Below, in pieces: positions 48,396 to 61,179 of a stretch of 64,000 nt of DNA. How positions within the stretch are numbered: the first letter of the stretch is position 1; the number at the start of each line of letters is the position of its first letter. Origin of the DNA: Euonymus europaeus (lineage: Eukaryota > Streptophyta > Magnoliopsida > Celastrales > Celastraceae); assembly GCA_963580455.1 (NCBI GenBank), contig OY756958.1, positions 19,294,501 to 19,358,500 of the forward strand, given 5' to 3'. The notes under the pieces are model-generated. The model had not been told where the DNA came from. It saw only the letters and a program-made list of their open reading frames with translations, and did no database searches. Position numbers and translations under genes: made by a program.

Positions 48396-49221
48396 AACGC
48401 TTATAGTTATGACACTGAGGTTTCCCTTTGTGGCAACAATCTGAAGCATAGTGTCCTACCTTCTTACATATGTCACAGTGAGGAGGTCCAGAGGACATAC
48501 CTCTTTCAGGTGATCTCCACTGAGCTTGTTTTCCTCTACTGCTCTCTTTTTTCATATACATCTTGGCTTGAAATACAGATTCCAAGGACTAAGTCTGCTC
48601 ACCTCTACGCAACCTTCTCTGTTTATGAGCCTCCAATGAACCAACGAGTTCTTCTGGTTTCAACAAGGACAAGTCTTTGGACTCCTCTATGGCTGCCACA
48701 ACCACATCATACCTTTCAGGTAAGCTAATCAACATTTTTTGCACTATTTTTTTATCTGAAACCTCTTCCCCCAGGGTACACATTTGGTTCACCAGATTGA
48801 TGACCCTGGCATAAAAATCCTTCACACATTCTTCTTTTGCCATTTGAAGATTTTCAAACTCCCTTCGTAAATTTTGTGACTTGACTACTACAATCTTCCC
48901 ATCACCCTCAAATTCCTTTACTATAATCTCCCATGCTTCTTGTGCAAAGTTGGCTCTAATAATTCTAGGAAAGATACTAGCGGTTACCCTATTTTTAAGC
49001 CTAGATAATGCCTTGGCATTAGCTAGCCACTTACCATCAAGATCTTTCTTTCCAGATGAATCCAGAGAAGTATCATCTTTAGGTTCCTTGTACCTGGTAG
49101 TCACAATATTCCATAGACCCTCTGACATTAAGAAAGTCCGCATCTTCACCTTCCATGAAGGATAATCACTGCCATCGAACACAAGTAAAAACTAAGACAT
49201 ACGATCTCCAGACGAAGTCAT
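48396..49221 (-). pseudogene. Copia gag with zinc knuckle
   Basis: ATG at 49221 starts MTSSGDRMS, then a TAG at about 49192-49194. The frame continues FDGSDYPSWKVKMRTFLMSE and LMISLPERYDVVVAAIEESK-like text, the copia gag (UBN2-type) domain. A second TAG at 48589-48591 is followed in frame by a CCHC zinc knuckle, CDICKKVGHYASDC (CX2CX4HX4C). A frameshift near 48395 leads to protease. Both stops could come from CAG, but only the first is supported by the surrounding family wording. Confidence 0.85.
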
Positions 49222-49279
49222 CTTCTTCAGAGCTGCTCGATCTTGAATCGAGAATGTTCAAACCTGGCTTCTATACCAC

Positions 49280-49520
49280 TGTCACAGGTAATAACACAGA
49301 AAGATTTGAGCTTTGCTAAGCTAAGTTGCTTCACCATTAACCATATGAGCTCACAGATCCAGTTCTGTCAAAATACGTTCAGTGTTTTGACAACTTACCA
49401 AACAAGGCAAACACCAAACAATATCTAAAACATTAACACTTAAAAGACTAAACTATCCTTTCTTAATTAAAACACCTAAAACATAATTAACATGCATAAT
49501 TAATAGCAATTCATCCAACA
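49280..49520 (-). repeat. 5' LTR of the copia element
   Basis: The right copy, followed inward by the tRNA-Met-like primer site on the minus strand. Ends at the CAGAG target duplication. Confidence 0.92.
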
Positions 49521-49525
49521 CAGAG

Positions 49526-51434
49526 CTCCAAAATCGTCCCCTCAAGAAACCCCCTGCTACCACATGTAGGCGAGATAATCAAAAAATTAAGAAGGAATTC
49601 AATGTTGAGGCTTCATGTGGAGATGATTATCCAAAGCAAGGGATGTATTTTTTAATTATTTAATTTTGATTTTTCACTGCCTGTCTTTTTGACTTTGAGC
49701 ATGGAGCATTCTTCACATATATTTTAGTTTTCGTTTTTCTTCCATTTATTTTGTGAGGGTAATTTTTTGGTTTTTATAATTTTTTCTTATTATCTCTATT
49801 TCGCTAAAGTGCTTCTATGGGTTACATCTTGCATTTGAATTCTCTTCCTCACTTTTTGATTTTACCATTGAATTGATCATAATTGAATAACCGACCAAAG
49901 CCGAATGGTCGATTATGATCTCACATTCATCAAAATTGATCAGTCATTAGTTTCCATAAATGAAAAAAAAGCTAAATTTTTAGGCCAGATATCAATACTC
50001 CAAATAACTCGCCCATCAGTTTGGCTTTCTCTAGATGGTGCTTTTGCTTATGTATCTCAGTGGGAATAAGCATTTTACAAGCAGAGGAGTCTAGACTACA
50101 GATGTGTTGAACTATACTCCAACTTTGCTTCTACTATTTCTATTGTCAAATTGACTTCTTTTGTTGAAAGGCCTTTTGCCCTTCTTGAATTCCCTTACTA
50201 GTGGGTTGAATACGTGAGCATTTAGCTTGCCTAAGATTTGGAGGGGGTCTTGGCTGCTTTGACTCCTAGCTTTGAAGTGGATTCTAATGAGTTTGGTAAC
50301 TCTCTATTTGTTTTCTTGCATTTAATTTTCTAGGCTACCACTCATTGTTTCTTTCTTTTTAGAATATCCTAGTGTCCACTCATAAATTTAGAGTTAGAAA
50401 GATGAAGATTAATATGCCATGTCTAAACATACTACTCATTTCATCCCCAATTCTGGGAAAATTTTGGCTTGGTCATACTCCAAGGCAAAATCATTGTCTC
50501 CGATCTTCTAAGAAAATCATGCCCAAGGGCACCCAAGTTCCATATTATAATCCATGATTCTCTTTCATCATTTTATGACAAGGTCGATATTTCTCACATG
50601 TGATGAATTACAAAAGCTAACCTTGATTATATTTGTGTTTCTATTATGATTGTAGGTAGATGACTCGGCTCTTCAACATTCTAAGAAAAGAAAGGTAAAC
50701 CCAATTGCAACTCCCTTTAAAACTCCTAATATTCATACCTTTCTAGTTATGATGGCTAGCGTTAATGCCCCTCATATCTCTACCACTTTTGATGCAACTT
50801 CAAGTTCCTCTACTGATTATTTAATAGAAGAAAGAATAACTGTTATAAATAAACTATAGAAAAATCTCAGCAAAAAAAACTGAGTTCTACCTGAATCACT
50901 CCATGTACTTGAATTTGAAGGCCACCATTGAGAAAGCATTGTAGATTGCAAATCTCCTAGAGACTATTCTTCGAGCTAAGCTGAAGCTGATAAGCATAAA
51001 TGCAATAATGATTTTAAAAGGCATATTATTGAGCTCCAAGCCTAAATAAAGAATCGAGAGAAGTTCTTGGCTAGGATTTAAAAAACAAACGTCATAACCC
51101 TGAAAAGGTTAAAGTCAACTTTGGATAACATGGCTTTTATCCTAACTGATAATAGAGCATATAGAAAAGTGACTGTTGCTACTTAAATTGCTTCGTGGAA
51201 AAAATTCAAAGAAATTTATGTTGAACTGCCTATCTCAGATGATATGGCTCCATGAACTTTTATTTATGCAAGAATTTGGAACTTTTATTTTTCTTGGTTT
51301 TTGTTGGCATTTTTTTCTTTGTTGGATATTTTTGGCTTTTCTGATAATGAACGGATTATGTTTTTTTGTAATGGAAATGATAGGTTTTTATTTGGTGGTG
51401 AAGAAGGTTAAATATCAACAATATTCATGGCTTT
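49526..51434 (+). other. Possible antisense extra ORF of element B, decayed
   Basis: In Tat-lineage elements an additional ORF often lies between integrase and the 3' LTR, sometimes antisense. Plus-strand translation of about 50240-50620 gives pieces (ILAWSYSKAKSLSP in one frame, PRAPKFHIIIHDS in another) that recall the plant mobile domain found in some such ORFs. Glutamate/lysine-rich, coil-like text follows at 50890-51070. Frames are broken throughout. This is a tentative reading and the domain match was not computed. Confidence 0.35.
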
Positions 51435-52300
51435 CTATAGTGTAGGATAATACCTTTTCAAATACTTGCCATTTATAGAATTTTTGTGTTGTGTGCCATG
51501 TATATCCTGCAACCAATAAACTTCTCCTCGCTTCACTTTTGTCACCTTAAAAAGACTTTCCCATGAAGGTGAACATTTGTCATTGGTAGAAATTTTGTTT
51601 CTAATTTCGAGAACAACTCTCCACATCAAACTTTTCATGACAAATGTCTTCTCGCGTGCTCTTTGTTGTAAGCCTTCATGAACTTTTGCTTTTAGACTTG
51701 AAGATGGTCATAGGCTTCAATCCTAACTTTATGTAGATTCTCCAACTCCATGAACATGTCTTGATAATAATCCCTAGGAGATAATTGATTCTCTAATGCT
51801 AACCTTATAGATCAGAGAACCAGTTCCATAGGAAGGACTCTATCTTTCCCATAAATGAGCATGAAGGGTGTAGCTCATGTTCTTGTCCTTTAAGAAATTT
51901 TGTAAGCCTGGAGTGCTTATGATAGTGCTTCATGTCACATCCTTTTTTTTCTTCCCAACATTCTCGATGATATTCTTCAGAAACTTAATGGTAGATTATG
52001 TATGGTCGTTCCCTTGAGCATAATATGGTGCAAAGTGTGAAAATTCAAAACCATATTTTAGGCAAAAGGTTTATACCTGATCTTTATATAAGATTGTGGC
52101 TCGATATAGTACGATATATTGTGGGAGACAAAATCTGTGAATGATGCTCTCTTAGATGACATCGTGTTGGTTTACATACGTTAGTGGAAAGCCTCCACCA
52201 ATTTTGTGATGTAGTTTGTGGTTACTATAATAAAATAATTTCCCTTATCAGAAGGTGAAAAAAATTTGTCAATAAAATTCATGGCCCAACCTCTGAATGA
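51435..52300 (-). pseudogene. Tat-type gypsy integrase remnant (element B)
   Basis: Minus strand. From about 52290 the degraded core reads SEVGP...ILLTNFF and THVNQHD-like text. Then ATPFMLIYGKDRVLPMELVL at about 51870 precedes ALENQLSPRDYYQDMFMELE, VRIEAYDHLQV and the open frame 51638-51435 with PSWESLFKVTKVKRGEVYWL and NGKYLKRYYPTL. The last is the C-terminal chromatin-side end of gypsy integrases of this type. Stops are numerous. No RT was seen upstream, where a hAT fragment begins instead. Confidence 0.75.
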
Positions 52301-52309
52301 GTAGGGCTT

Positions 52310-53208
52310 TTATGGTAACGATAAAATACCCTTACCATATCGTTACCAATAGTTTGTTATACTGCTTTTCTCAAGAAATGGTATACCATTACCAATGACA
52401 AAGATATGGTAATTTTATCAATAAAATTAGTACATGTAAAGGGTATAAGCTTTCAACCCGTCAATATTTACCGTTACCGATAGTATTAATATAATTAATT
52501 ATTAAATATAATTTTTATATTTATTTTTAGTTATGGTTAATATTAATCATTAGATATGTTTATGAGTTGATCTGGGTCATTAATCATTTAGGGTTTTTAG
52601 TTTTTTTACATCTCCTATACTTTTACGTCATTTTTGCTCTCCACTACCAAGTTTGGATGCTTCTCTATTATTTATATCCAATCTCTCAAGTTCGGGGAAT
52701 CCTAATGGGAAAGAAGCATTGTAGAATAAAAGGATAACGAATAAGAGGATAGACCAAATCTAATGGTTAGGGGTATCTCGGAATGGACTAAATTGATTCT
52801 ATCTGGCCTATATCTTTATTTGTCAAAGAGATTGGAGAGGGATCTCATGAACAAAAATAGTATCAATTGAAAGTTCCTAGAGCTGTTGATCTGAAAAGCA
52901 AAATGTAAAAAAACAACCTTTTTTTTACTCTATCAGATCTGAATAGCTAAGCCGGTAATGAGAATTGCATTCTTCTTTTTTCATGCATTTTATATATTTT
53001 GTACAGTATCAACTCCTTGGTGATTTTATTTAAGAACTATTGATTTGAATCTACAAATTTCACTTTCTTACAAAAAAAATGGAAAAAAAAATGATCCTGC
53101 AAATAATTGACAAGGCTAGGTGTCTTATTGTTATCTGAGATTTAAGTTTCTGTTAATCTTTGAATTATGTTTGCATCTTCTGTCATAGATTTTTAAATTG
53201 TAGGTTAT
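52310..53208. other. Non-coding flank of the hAT remnant
   Basis: Near 52314-52480 there are several copies of TATGGTAA/TTACCATA/CGTTACC in both orientations, like subterminal hAT repeats. TAGGGCTTTTATGGTAAC at 52302 could be a terminus, but no opposite end was found. Confidence 0.4.
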
Positions 53209-54781
53209 ATGGAATCTACCAACTCTAATAACATGAATTCAACTTCTCAAGTTGAGCAACCCCAACCTACTATCCAAACAGATGCACAATCTACAACACC
53301 TTCTAGAAATGGTAAGAAGTCTTCATGGGTGTAGGAATTGCCATTAAAGCTATAAGAGTATATGTAAGGGAGGTAGAATACAAGGTGGGGGTTTGTAAGA
53401 CTTGTAATTGATATATCCATTTTATATCCACTTTTGTGCTTTAATTTGACTATGTTCTTGTCTATTTTGGAATGTAATTAATATATTTTCTATGTGATTC
53501 CTTGGTATTTTGACTTTTAGAAAATATGCTCCAAGTTACGTAAAATCAGTTAAATTTGGAAGTCTGATTCGAAAGAAACTACTAAATGCTGCAGCTTGCT
53601 AAATGATTATTTTGGACTAGGGAGATGTATATTAATAACGCTCTAGCATTGCATATCGCTCCAACATCACTATGCGAAGCAAGTCTAATATTACAATTTC
53701 GCCAAACGTGTAACTTACTAAAAATAGAAATTTAGTCAACCTTTAGGGTTTAAAAAGTCAAAAAGTTGAATTGATTATTGGTATGCAATTTTAGTTCATT
53801 GGTTCTTGTCTTTAATCTCTATGCTTATAAGTTTGTTGAATGGTTGATCACCATTTAAGTATGCATGTGAACTAACCTAGCTAAGACTAAGGAACGACCA
53901 TAATTCACATGTCTTAGTGGACTTGAAATTGAGGAAACTAATTATCGAAGATGAGACCACAGATTAGATGATTAACTGGTTGACATAGTTCTTTAAAACT
54001 TAACGGTTATTAACCTTGTGCTAACAACTACAACCGAACAGGATTTTAACCATTGATAGTGATACGTGTTGGTACCGCGATCTAACGAACAAACATATTT
54101 TGGAAAAGAATCAACCCTTGAACTAAAATTGAAACTTTATGCTTGATAATTGTTACTTGTAGTCTGATTATGTGGTGAAATCATTACTCCAGTATTCCCT
54201 TTCGTTATTTGAAATCCAAGATAGTCAAGGTTTCTTTCGTTCTCTTGAGATTCAACCTCGTACTTGCATTCACTATACTACCATATTCGATTCATGCACT
54301 TGTGAGATTTAACACATCAGTAATAAAGAGATCAAATTCAACAATAAAAGGTATGAGACAACATGACATGACAATCAATTATCAAATTAATGTAAAAAAT
54401 GTTCTTATGGAAAAAATATTGCTAAGAAAGGTCAAAGCACTCTTACACAAAATAGTATGAGGCCGCATTAGTCCCGCATATATTTAGCTAAAAGAAATGT
54501 GAGGAGATGTTGGTTAAATTTAGATCCAACATGAAATTCCTTTTAGGGTTGTTGATGGAGTAGGGTTTCGGGCAATGTTAAAGGAATTTTGCCCTAGGTT
54601 TGTAATGCCAACTAGGCAAAAGATTGCCAAACTAGTATGGAAATTATACACTTTGGAGAAGGGTAAAATATTGAGTGTGATAAAAGACCAAAGAGTGAGT
54701 ATCACAACTGACACTAGGAAAGGCCTGATATCTCATTTTACTCTCAATCAAATCAATTTTGAATCTCTTAAAGAAGTTAAA
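53209..54781 (+). pseudogene. hAT transposase fragment (Ac / RICESLEEPER type)
   Basis: Plus strand. ATG at 53209 begins MESTNSNNMNSTSQVEQPQP, leading to SRNGKKSSWV and an in-frame TAG where BED-type zinc-finger hAT proteins have tryptophan. After a long non-coding gap, 54540-54780 reads PFRVVDGVGFRAMLKEFCPR, VMPTRQKIAKLVWKLY and KDQRVSITTDTR, the conserved N-terminal half of Ac-like transposases. The DDE core and dimerisation region are absent, so it is dead. Confidence 0.68.
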
Positions 54782-54935
54782 TAATATATTCCGTATATGT
54801 TTCCTGAAAAGATTAGTGGTCATAAATATTGAATCATGTTGAGTGTTGCCTTCAAAAACGTGTCTCAAATGTTGCAATTGAGTCACTCGCGGAAGCATTT
54901 TTTGGAGGATCTTCCATGTGCTTGTTTGAATACCA

Positions 54936-57900
54936 TGGTTTAAAATTATTTACCTAATCGAATCCGTCCAATTAATCATGTATTTGAGAATTTTACCTTT
55001 GAAGACAAATAAGGACGAAAACTTGATCGATCTCCAAACTTCGAGTGTGGTCTCAAAAGGAACAAATATTTGGGGTAGCTTTGTACTCCTAACCTAAATA
55101 GGATCATTCTTTTTTAGTCATATCCATTAGTTACTAAAAATGAACTTTTAATGGACTATTTTGGGGACCATTAAGGAAAATAAAATATGAACTTCCTATA
55201 AAATAAAACAGTTTAATCCATCATACATGGCATTATTTTATTTTATAAATATAAATATATTCTACTAAAATATTTATATTGTACTCCCGATTTTATTCTC
55301 ATATTACATTTGAGTGATTTAAGTTATGATTATCCATTTATCTCCCACATTAAGTACATAATACCCATTGATTAAATATATATATCATATGAAAAATATA
55401 TTTAATTAACATCTTAGTCCTTGAACACTTCTGTTTAAATTTATTTGAATGAGTCGGATAAAATCTGCCAGCGTGCTTGACTCATTATCAAATCCCATAA
55501 GGTTCTCAAGGGATTATTCAAAATCTTATTAAGGATGTGGATTCATTCAATAATTAATTTTCATCATGTATCAATGCAGTGACCCAACTCTACAAATATA
55601 TTGACCTACAGTCAGACCTCATCCTTAGTAAAATCAAAGTCTCATATATCGAGTGCATATGTTTGTTAACTATTGTAAGATTAAGAATATATACAAATCC
55701 AAAAACTATATATGAATGTACGATTGACTATTTAGTCAGTCTAAATTAATTGAATCATATACGATCCTGTCAATGCACACTATAAGTGTACAACATGGCA
55801 TGACAAAGCTTTACTGCTTCCTGCCGCTATGACAGGTTGACTACAATGTCATATTATGGTTCAGCCAACAGCTTTTTCAATTCCATCTAAGCCAACTTAG
55901 TACTTATTGTAATGCCTCGATCCACGAAACCCTAATTCACGAGCCCGTAAACCAGAACGCTACTCCTAATATCCCGCTTGTCTCCACATTAAGCCTAGTT
56001 ATTACACACACAGATAATTACTAACAATTCATAACTAGATATAAATTTTATCAAACGAGCAATAGAAATGATTAATTAAACAACCTCAATTAATAAACTA
56101 CTATTAATCATATCAAAGAACGTATAGTCTTACCATTTCTACAATCCTACAGTCACAATCAAAATACCTCTTACAACTAATGTCTCTCGGTCTAATTTTT
56201 GTAGTAATTGCTTATATAAGAACTGCAAAGTTTCTATCTACCTCGCATAAAATAAATTACACAACCATTTATTGAAGTCATCGATTTACTGCTTCTGTTA
56301 CATGAGCATCCTCATTGTGGATCCACGACATCACCATCAACAGCCTAATCAGCATATTCAGTAGAAACATCATTTCATGCATTACGAAACATAGTGAGCC
56401 GAGGCCCAGTAAGTAATACTAATGCATGAATGCACGCGAACATCATCATTAGAAAACAAACAGCCATTTAAAACTTTTTTCCAGTACTTGGGCCCTTAAT
56501 CTAGGTAAACTGCTACAGAGCAACCGGTCGGGATTTTTCTTTAATTAAGTATTCTACCAAAGAATACTTTCCAGTCAGAATCATTTATATTTCCATTTCC
56601 AGTAAACCTCAACCTTAACTTTTTAGTACACCCTCCCTGTAGCAGTTGCACCCGATTCGTTAAAACATCCTCTCATTAACCTAAAAATTTTCCTTTTCAT
56701 GTAATGCAATGCATCGTGCTTATGAACAATATTTAATACATTAATAAATCATATATATCAAATCACTTTTAAGAACATCAAACCATCTTCATATCAGTTT
56801 CATCATCATAATCAATTGAAGCACATAACAGTACACATTACATTCTACACAGAAATACCTTACAGTTTAGTCATCTAATCACAGTCTACAAACAACACTA
56901 TTAATACAGTTATAACATAAACAAACCATTCATATCATAATTTCACACTAACCCATCATATAAAAAATCCAATCAAATACGAATCAATAGCCAAACAATT
57001 TATACAGACAATATAACATACAATCCATAAATTGCATTGTTCCGTAATACAGTTGAGTACTACTTACCTTTGGGCTTTTTTCTTAGATCTCGATACTTAT
57101 GGCTAACAATTTTGTCCTAAAACCCAAAATAATACATCCAAATTCTTAAAATTCATTCATAAGATAATCTTTAATTAATTAGATTAATTGGGCCTTTAAT
57201 GGTTTTGCCCCCAACTAAATTGGGGTTGAATTGCCCTAAAACAATTAGGCTTAGGCTTGGGCTTGGACTGGTTAGCCCACATCTCAATTGAGTCATATGA
57301 CCCGTTTATGGTCTGTCTCTCCCACTCGGGTCTTCTAGACCCGGTGGGTTTCATCACCGGATCTCCCCACCGGAGAGGCGGTGGACCGCACGGTGACCAC
57401 TCATGGGATCGCGGTGGTATGAAGAATGTATATACGGTCTCACTTTACCTGCTAGTTGGCCGGAAACGTTGAATCGTGGAAGAAGTTGAGGCGGCAGCCC
57501 GTACCTTTTCTCCCGCCGTTAATGACCAACCCTAGTTCCGTTCCCTCCAAAAATGGCACAACTGAGCTCTCCGCGCCTTCCTCTTCCTCTAGGTACCAGT
57601 CTCGTAGCCAAGCGTCTCCGTTAGCGTTTGAAGCCCCTCCATCAGCCGCCCCTGCCTCTTCCAGCGATTGGATTTTTCTTTTTCGTTTAGGATTCTCGAG
57701 TTCCATGCATTTATATTTATTTTAAATCCTTTAATTTGTCATTTACCTAAATGTATTTACAATCTTGTCCTTATCGTATTTATTGTTATATTTTTGTATT
57801 TAACTTTAGTAATTCATAGTAAATTCATTTCAACTCCGATTTGAGCGATTCTTGTGCCCCGTAATTTTATTTTCCTTACATAATTTATTAAAATTACTTT

Positions 57901-58489
57901 GAACCTATTTAGATTTCCCTCTATATTTGTTCCAATTTTTCCCTAATTTCTTCGTAAAATGTGTCGATCGAGCTTTCTAAAATTTCCACTGTCATTTAGG
58001 TCGGGGTGTTACACTTATATTCTATAAGAATTTATGGTAAAATGTTTCATTCATCAGTCTAGGACTCTACTCACCAAACCATATACTATATAGAATAAAT
58101 GACCAACATATTATAGTCATTCTCTATTGAAACGGATACTAAACTTTTATTAATGAAAAAAAACTTGGAATCATTTATAAAAATGACTTTTAGTATAATA
58201 ATTCCTTCATCAAGATGTTGAGCTTCATCTTCTGTATTGCGTAAAGTTTATTCTTGAATAATTGCAATTGATTGATGTCTTTGGATGACATTTGAAGAAG
58301 ATCTCTGAGTTACATATTTGATTGATTTTTAGGCTTCCTCCTACAAGAGTTCTTCTAGGATAGTAGCGGACACTAGCTAGTTCGTGATAGATATGCTTGT
58401 TATCGAGGTAGTTATAACATATCATGTATATCTTGATAAAAGATATGAAATATTACAAGAGAGATCTTTGTAATATATATTTTCTAACA
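54936..58489 (-). mobile_element. LTR-like segment, interrupted by the Tekay-type solo LTR
   Basis: On the minus strand it begins TGTTAGAAAATATATATTAC at 58489 and ends AATTTTAAACCA, beside TGGTATTCAAAC, which loosely resembles a tRNA-Met primer site. GAATA lies near both ends but not at the canonical offset. The 55908-58013 insertion separates its halves. No coding part is recognised, so the retroelement class (copia suspected) is uncertain. Confidence 0.35.
55908..58013. mobile_element. Solo LTR of a Tekay-type Ty3/gypsy element
   Basis: It starts TGTAATGCCTCGATCC and ends GGTCGGGGTGTTACA, the terminal wording typical of plant Tekay/Del chromovirus LTRs. The 5-bp target CTTAT is duplicated exactly on both sides (55903-55907 and 58014-58018). 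There is no internal region, so it is a 2.1-kb solo LTR left by LTR-LTR recombination. The start lies on either strand since ends are TG/CA. A GC-rich core (57300-57700) contains open frames on both strands. Confidence 0.85.
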
Positions 58490-58579
58490 AGAATAGTTTA
58501 GTCTTGTCCCTTTGACTCCTTTATTTTGGATGGTCATCAGACACTTTAAAAGTGTGATCTTGTTTAAGTCAAGAGTGTT

Positions 58580-61160
58580 TGTCCTCTAATTTTGTAGTTG
58601 GACTTCATTTCTTGGAGGTGGTGTTGCTTTATTTAGGAAGAAATGAAAGTAAATCCCTCCCAAGATTAGTGATAAGAATCATCACCAACAAATTACATGT
58701 TTTCTTTTTGGAGTTACTAGTCAAAAATTGGATAGGCCCTTGGGATGTTTGCTTGTCAGCTTCCCATCCTTATGTAATTTTCTTTGTAATATATTATTTT
58801 GTGCTTTGATGAGAATATATTTCTCCTTTCGATATGAGATCATCGTCTAGAAACTAATCAGAGAGGGACTAGAGGTTTGATCATTCTAGACTTTATTTAA
58901 GGTGTGGATGAAAGCCTTTCTTCTAAAAATTTATTTTGAGGTTGTGGGGGATGGTGATATTTGGATGTATCAATCATTCTATCTTCTTCTGTGCTTCTCT
59001 TTCTGGAGTTCTTTTGCTAAAAAAAGTTAAAATCTTCTGAATTTTTTGCCAAAGTTGAATTTACCCCAAGCTTGAACTCAAGCATGAGGCGTTTATCTTT
59101 TGGAAATGATCCTTCAATCCTTTCCCTCGAGTTGGGATGACTCTTCTTTTTTTTTTTCTAAGGCATATGTCACTATCTAAACGTTTATGTCCACATTTTG
59201 AATTTTTTTTTGGATAGACAGAAAGTTCTGCATGTCGCTTCATTTCAAGCAATTATGCTAGAATTTTTTAGAATTTGGTGATTGCATAGGAGATATCTAG
59301 TGTATGTTAGGAAGTTTTTCCTCCTAAACTTCTATTTTCTCCATAATCAACTTGTAACTTAGTATAGGCATCTAACCTACGTTGACATAAAACATGTGTG
59401 TTCCCATGTTTGGAGCAAATGGATTAACATCTACTTCCATTGTTGGATCAAGAACAATGAAGTATCCTATATTGATCCTTGCCTAAATTTTATTTCTGAA
59501 GGAAATTTAATCATTAGTAAAGTGATTCAAAAAGTTATGGTACTTATAATATGCCTTTTTCATATTTTGGAGAATTTCTATGCCCATGAGGTAGCTTGAT
59601 CATCTAGTATGCTAGAAGGAAGTCAAAGATTATCTATGTTTTGGACACATCATAGGCATAGAATTTGTTCGATTTAGATGAACATGATGCTCTTGATTTC
59701 TTTGGAGCTTTTGACTTGACGATATCTTTACAGATGTAGAACTTTTGCTCAAAATCTCGGACCCAATAACCTTTTGTAATGGCCTACCTTCAACATTAGC
59801 CATCATATAGTTGGAGTCTATAATCAGTTCATTTTGATTAGTTGACAATGTATTATTCTTCTTTAACTTCTTTAAACCTATTGAAAAAAGGTTCAATTTG
59901 TTCACCCATAAATTGAGTGATCCTAAACAAGTCTATCACTGTAACATTGGTTCCTCATTCTTGAATTTCTTGTGCAAAGCTTCTTCCATCTATGTCCAAC
60001 TTTCAATAGAGTTAGCAAGTAACTTTATGTACTAGGAAAAAGCTATACAAGTGAAAGAATTACAAAGATTTTTGAGCTTGTAGTCATCTTCCGAGCCTAC
60101 TTTTACACACTGGATAATGAAATTAGCTATATGCTCTACTGTTGACTATGCATCTTTTCCTAATAAGAAAAAAAATTCTAGAGTTTTAAACCCTCTAGGG
60201 AGTGGAAGGTGGTCTACGTGCTTAGTGAAAGTTTGCAATACATGAGTATCCTTAAGTTTCTAGGGCCTAATATGTCATGAACAATGTTCATAACTTAATC
60301 CATATTTACCATCTGTTGAGATTGATTTTGGATCGTCTGTGGTAATGGTAAGGTTTATAGTCATATTGACCTTCCCCCTCAGAGTTCTGATTGAAGATAA
60401 GGTTTGTAACGTTGATGTTGTGGTTAAATTTGTGACTCTCTATTGCTCAATATGAGGTATAACCTGAGGATGCCTCTTATTTACATCATTCACTTCTTTC
60501 TATTCATTTAACCTTGTTTTGAAGGGAGCAACTTTGTTTCCAATGATCAAAACAAAAGTTAATTGAGGTAAAGAGGTAAAGCTAGAAGACATCACCTAAA
60601 AATCTCTTTCTTGCCCTATGAGAGCACAAATCGTCTGTACTATAACTGAAGTGATGATTGAAAGAATATAAATGTTCATAATAGAGTGGTCATTGTTACA
60701 ACCAGGTCTAATGTTGGTTGATTGACCTTCAATATTGTACCTAACTCCTTCATGAAATCTTGTGAAGGTAGAATACAAGTTAATTATTGAACAATCTTTG
60801 TGGGAGGATGTGGACTTGTTGAATGGATAAACTACTAAAATCCTTGTTGCATTGATTGAAGAACTTGTCAAATTTTTGAGAACTACATTGAAGACTTTCA
60901 TGATTATGCTGAAGAATCTCCTAACAAGCTTATTGCATAATCTTTGTTATTTTATCCATAGACTGCCTCAAACCTTTATTTTTCAAGAGTATTTCTTAGC
61001 TTAAAAGTTTAACAAAAGTGAGACTTACATTTTCTTCTCCTTCTCCTTCCCTAAACGAAGGGCTTGAAGAATACTATAAGATTCTCTTGGTCAAAGAGGT
61101 GGAGGCTGGTCTCCAACTACTTGTTCACCCATTGTTGCTTTCTCTATTCTCTTTGTTGTG
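58580..61160 (-). pseudogene. Tat-type gypsy gag remnant (element B)
   Basis: DNA similarity to element A's gag (about 4620-7151) runs through the region in the same strand and order. Examples are 59396-59470 with 5273-5350, 59050-59130 with 5065-5140, and 60990-61175 with 7020-7170. The minus frame 59905-59630 (SNYMMANVEGRPLQKV, ending PMMCPKHR) mirrors SNYIMTNVEGEPV...MMCPRQR of element A. Stops are dense. No protease or RT follows. Confidence 0.65.
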
Positions 61161-61179
61161 ATCACAAGCACTTGACAGC

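Larger units (their letters stand above)
45105..49520 (-). mobile_element. Full-length Ty1/copia retrotransposon with 5-bp target duplication
   Basis: LTRs at 45105-45334 (230 bp) and 49280-49520 (241 bp) start TGTCACAGGTA and end CATCCAACA. CAGAG flanks both sides. Beside the left LTR is a minus-strand polypurine tract (TTTAGGGGGAA). Beside the right LTR is TGGTATAGAAGCC, close to the initiator tRNA-Met primer site. Gene order gag, protease, integrase, RT, RNase H is copia. The LTRs differ at about 12 sites plus two small indels by eye (about 5%), so insertion is not very recent. At least four in-frame stops, two frameshifts and an integrase deletion make it non-autonomous. Confidence 0.95.
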
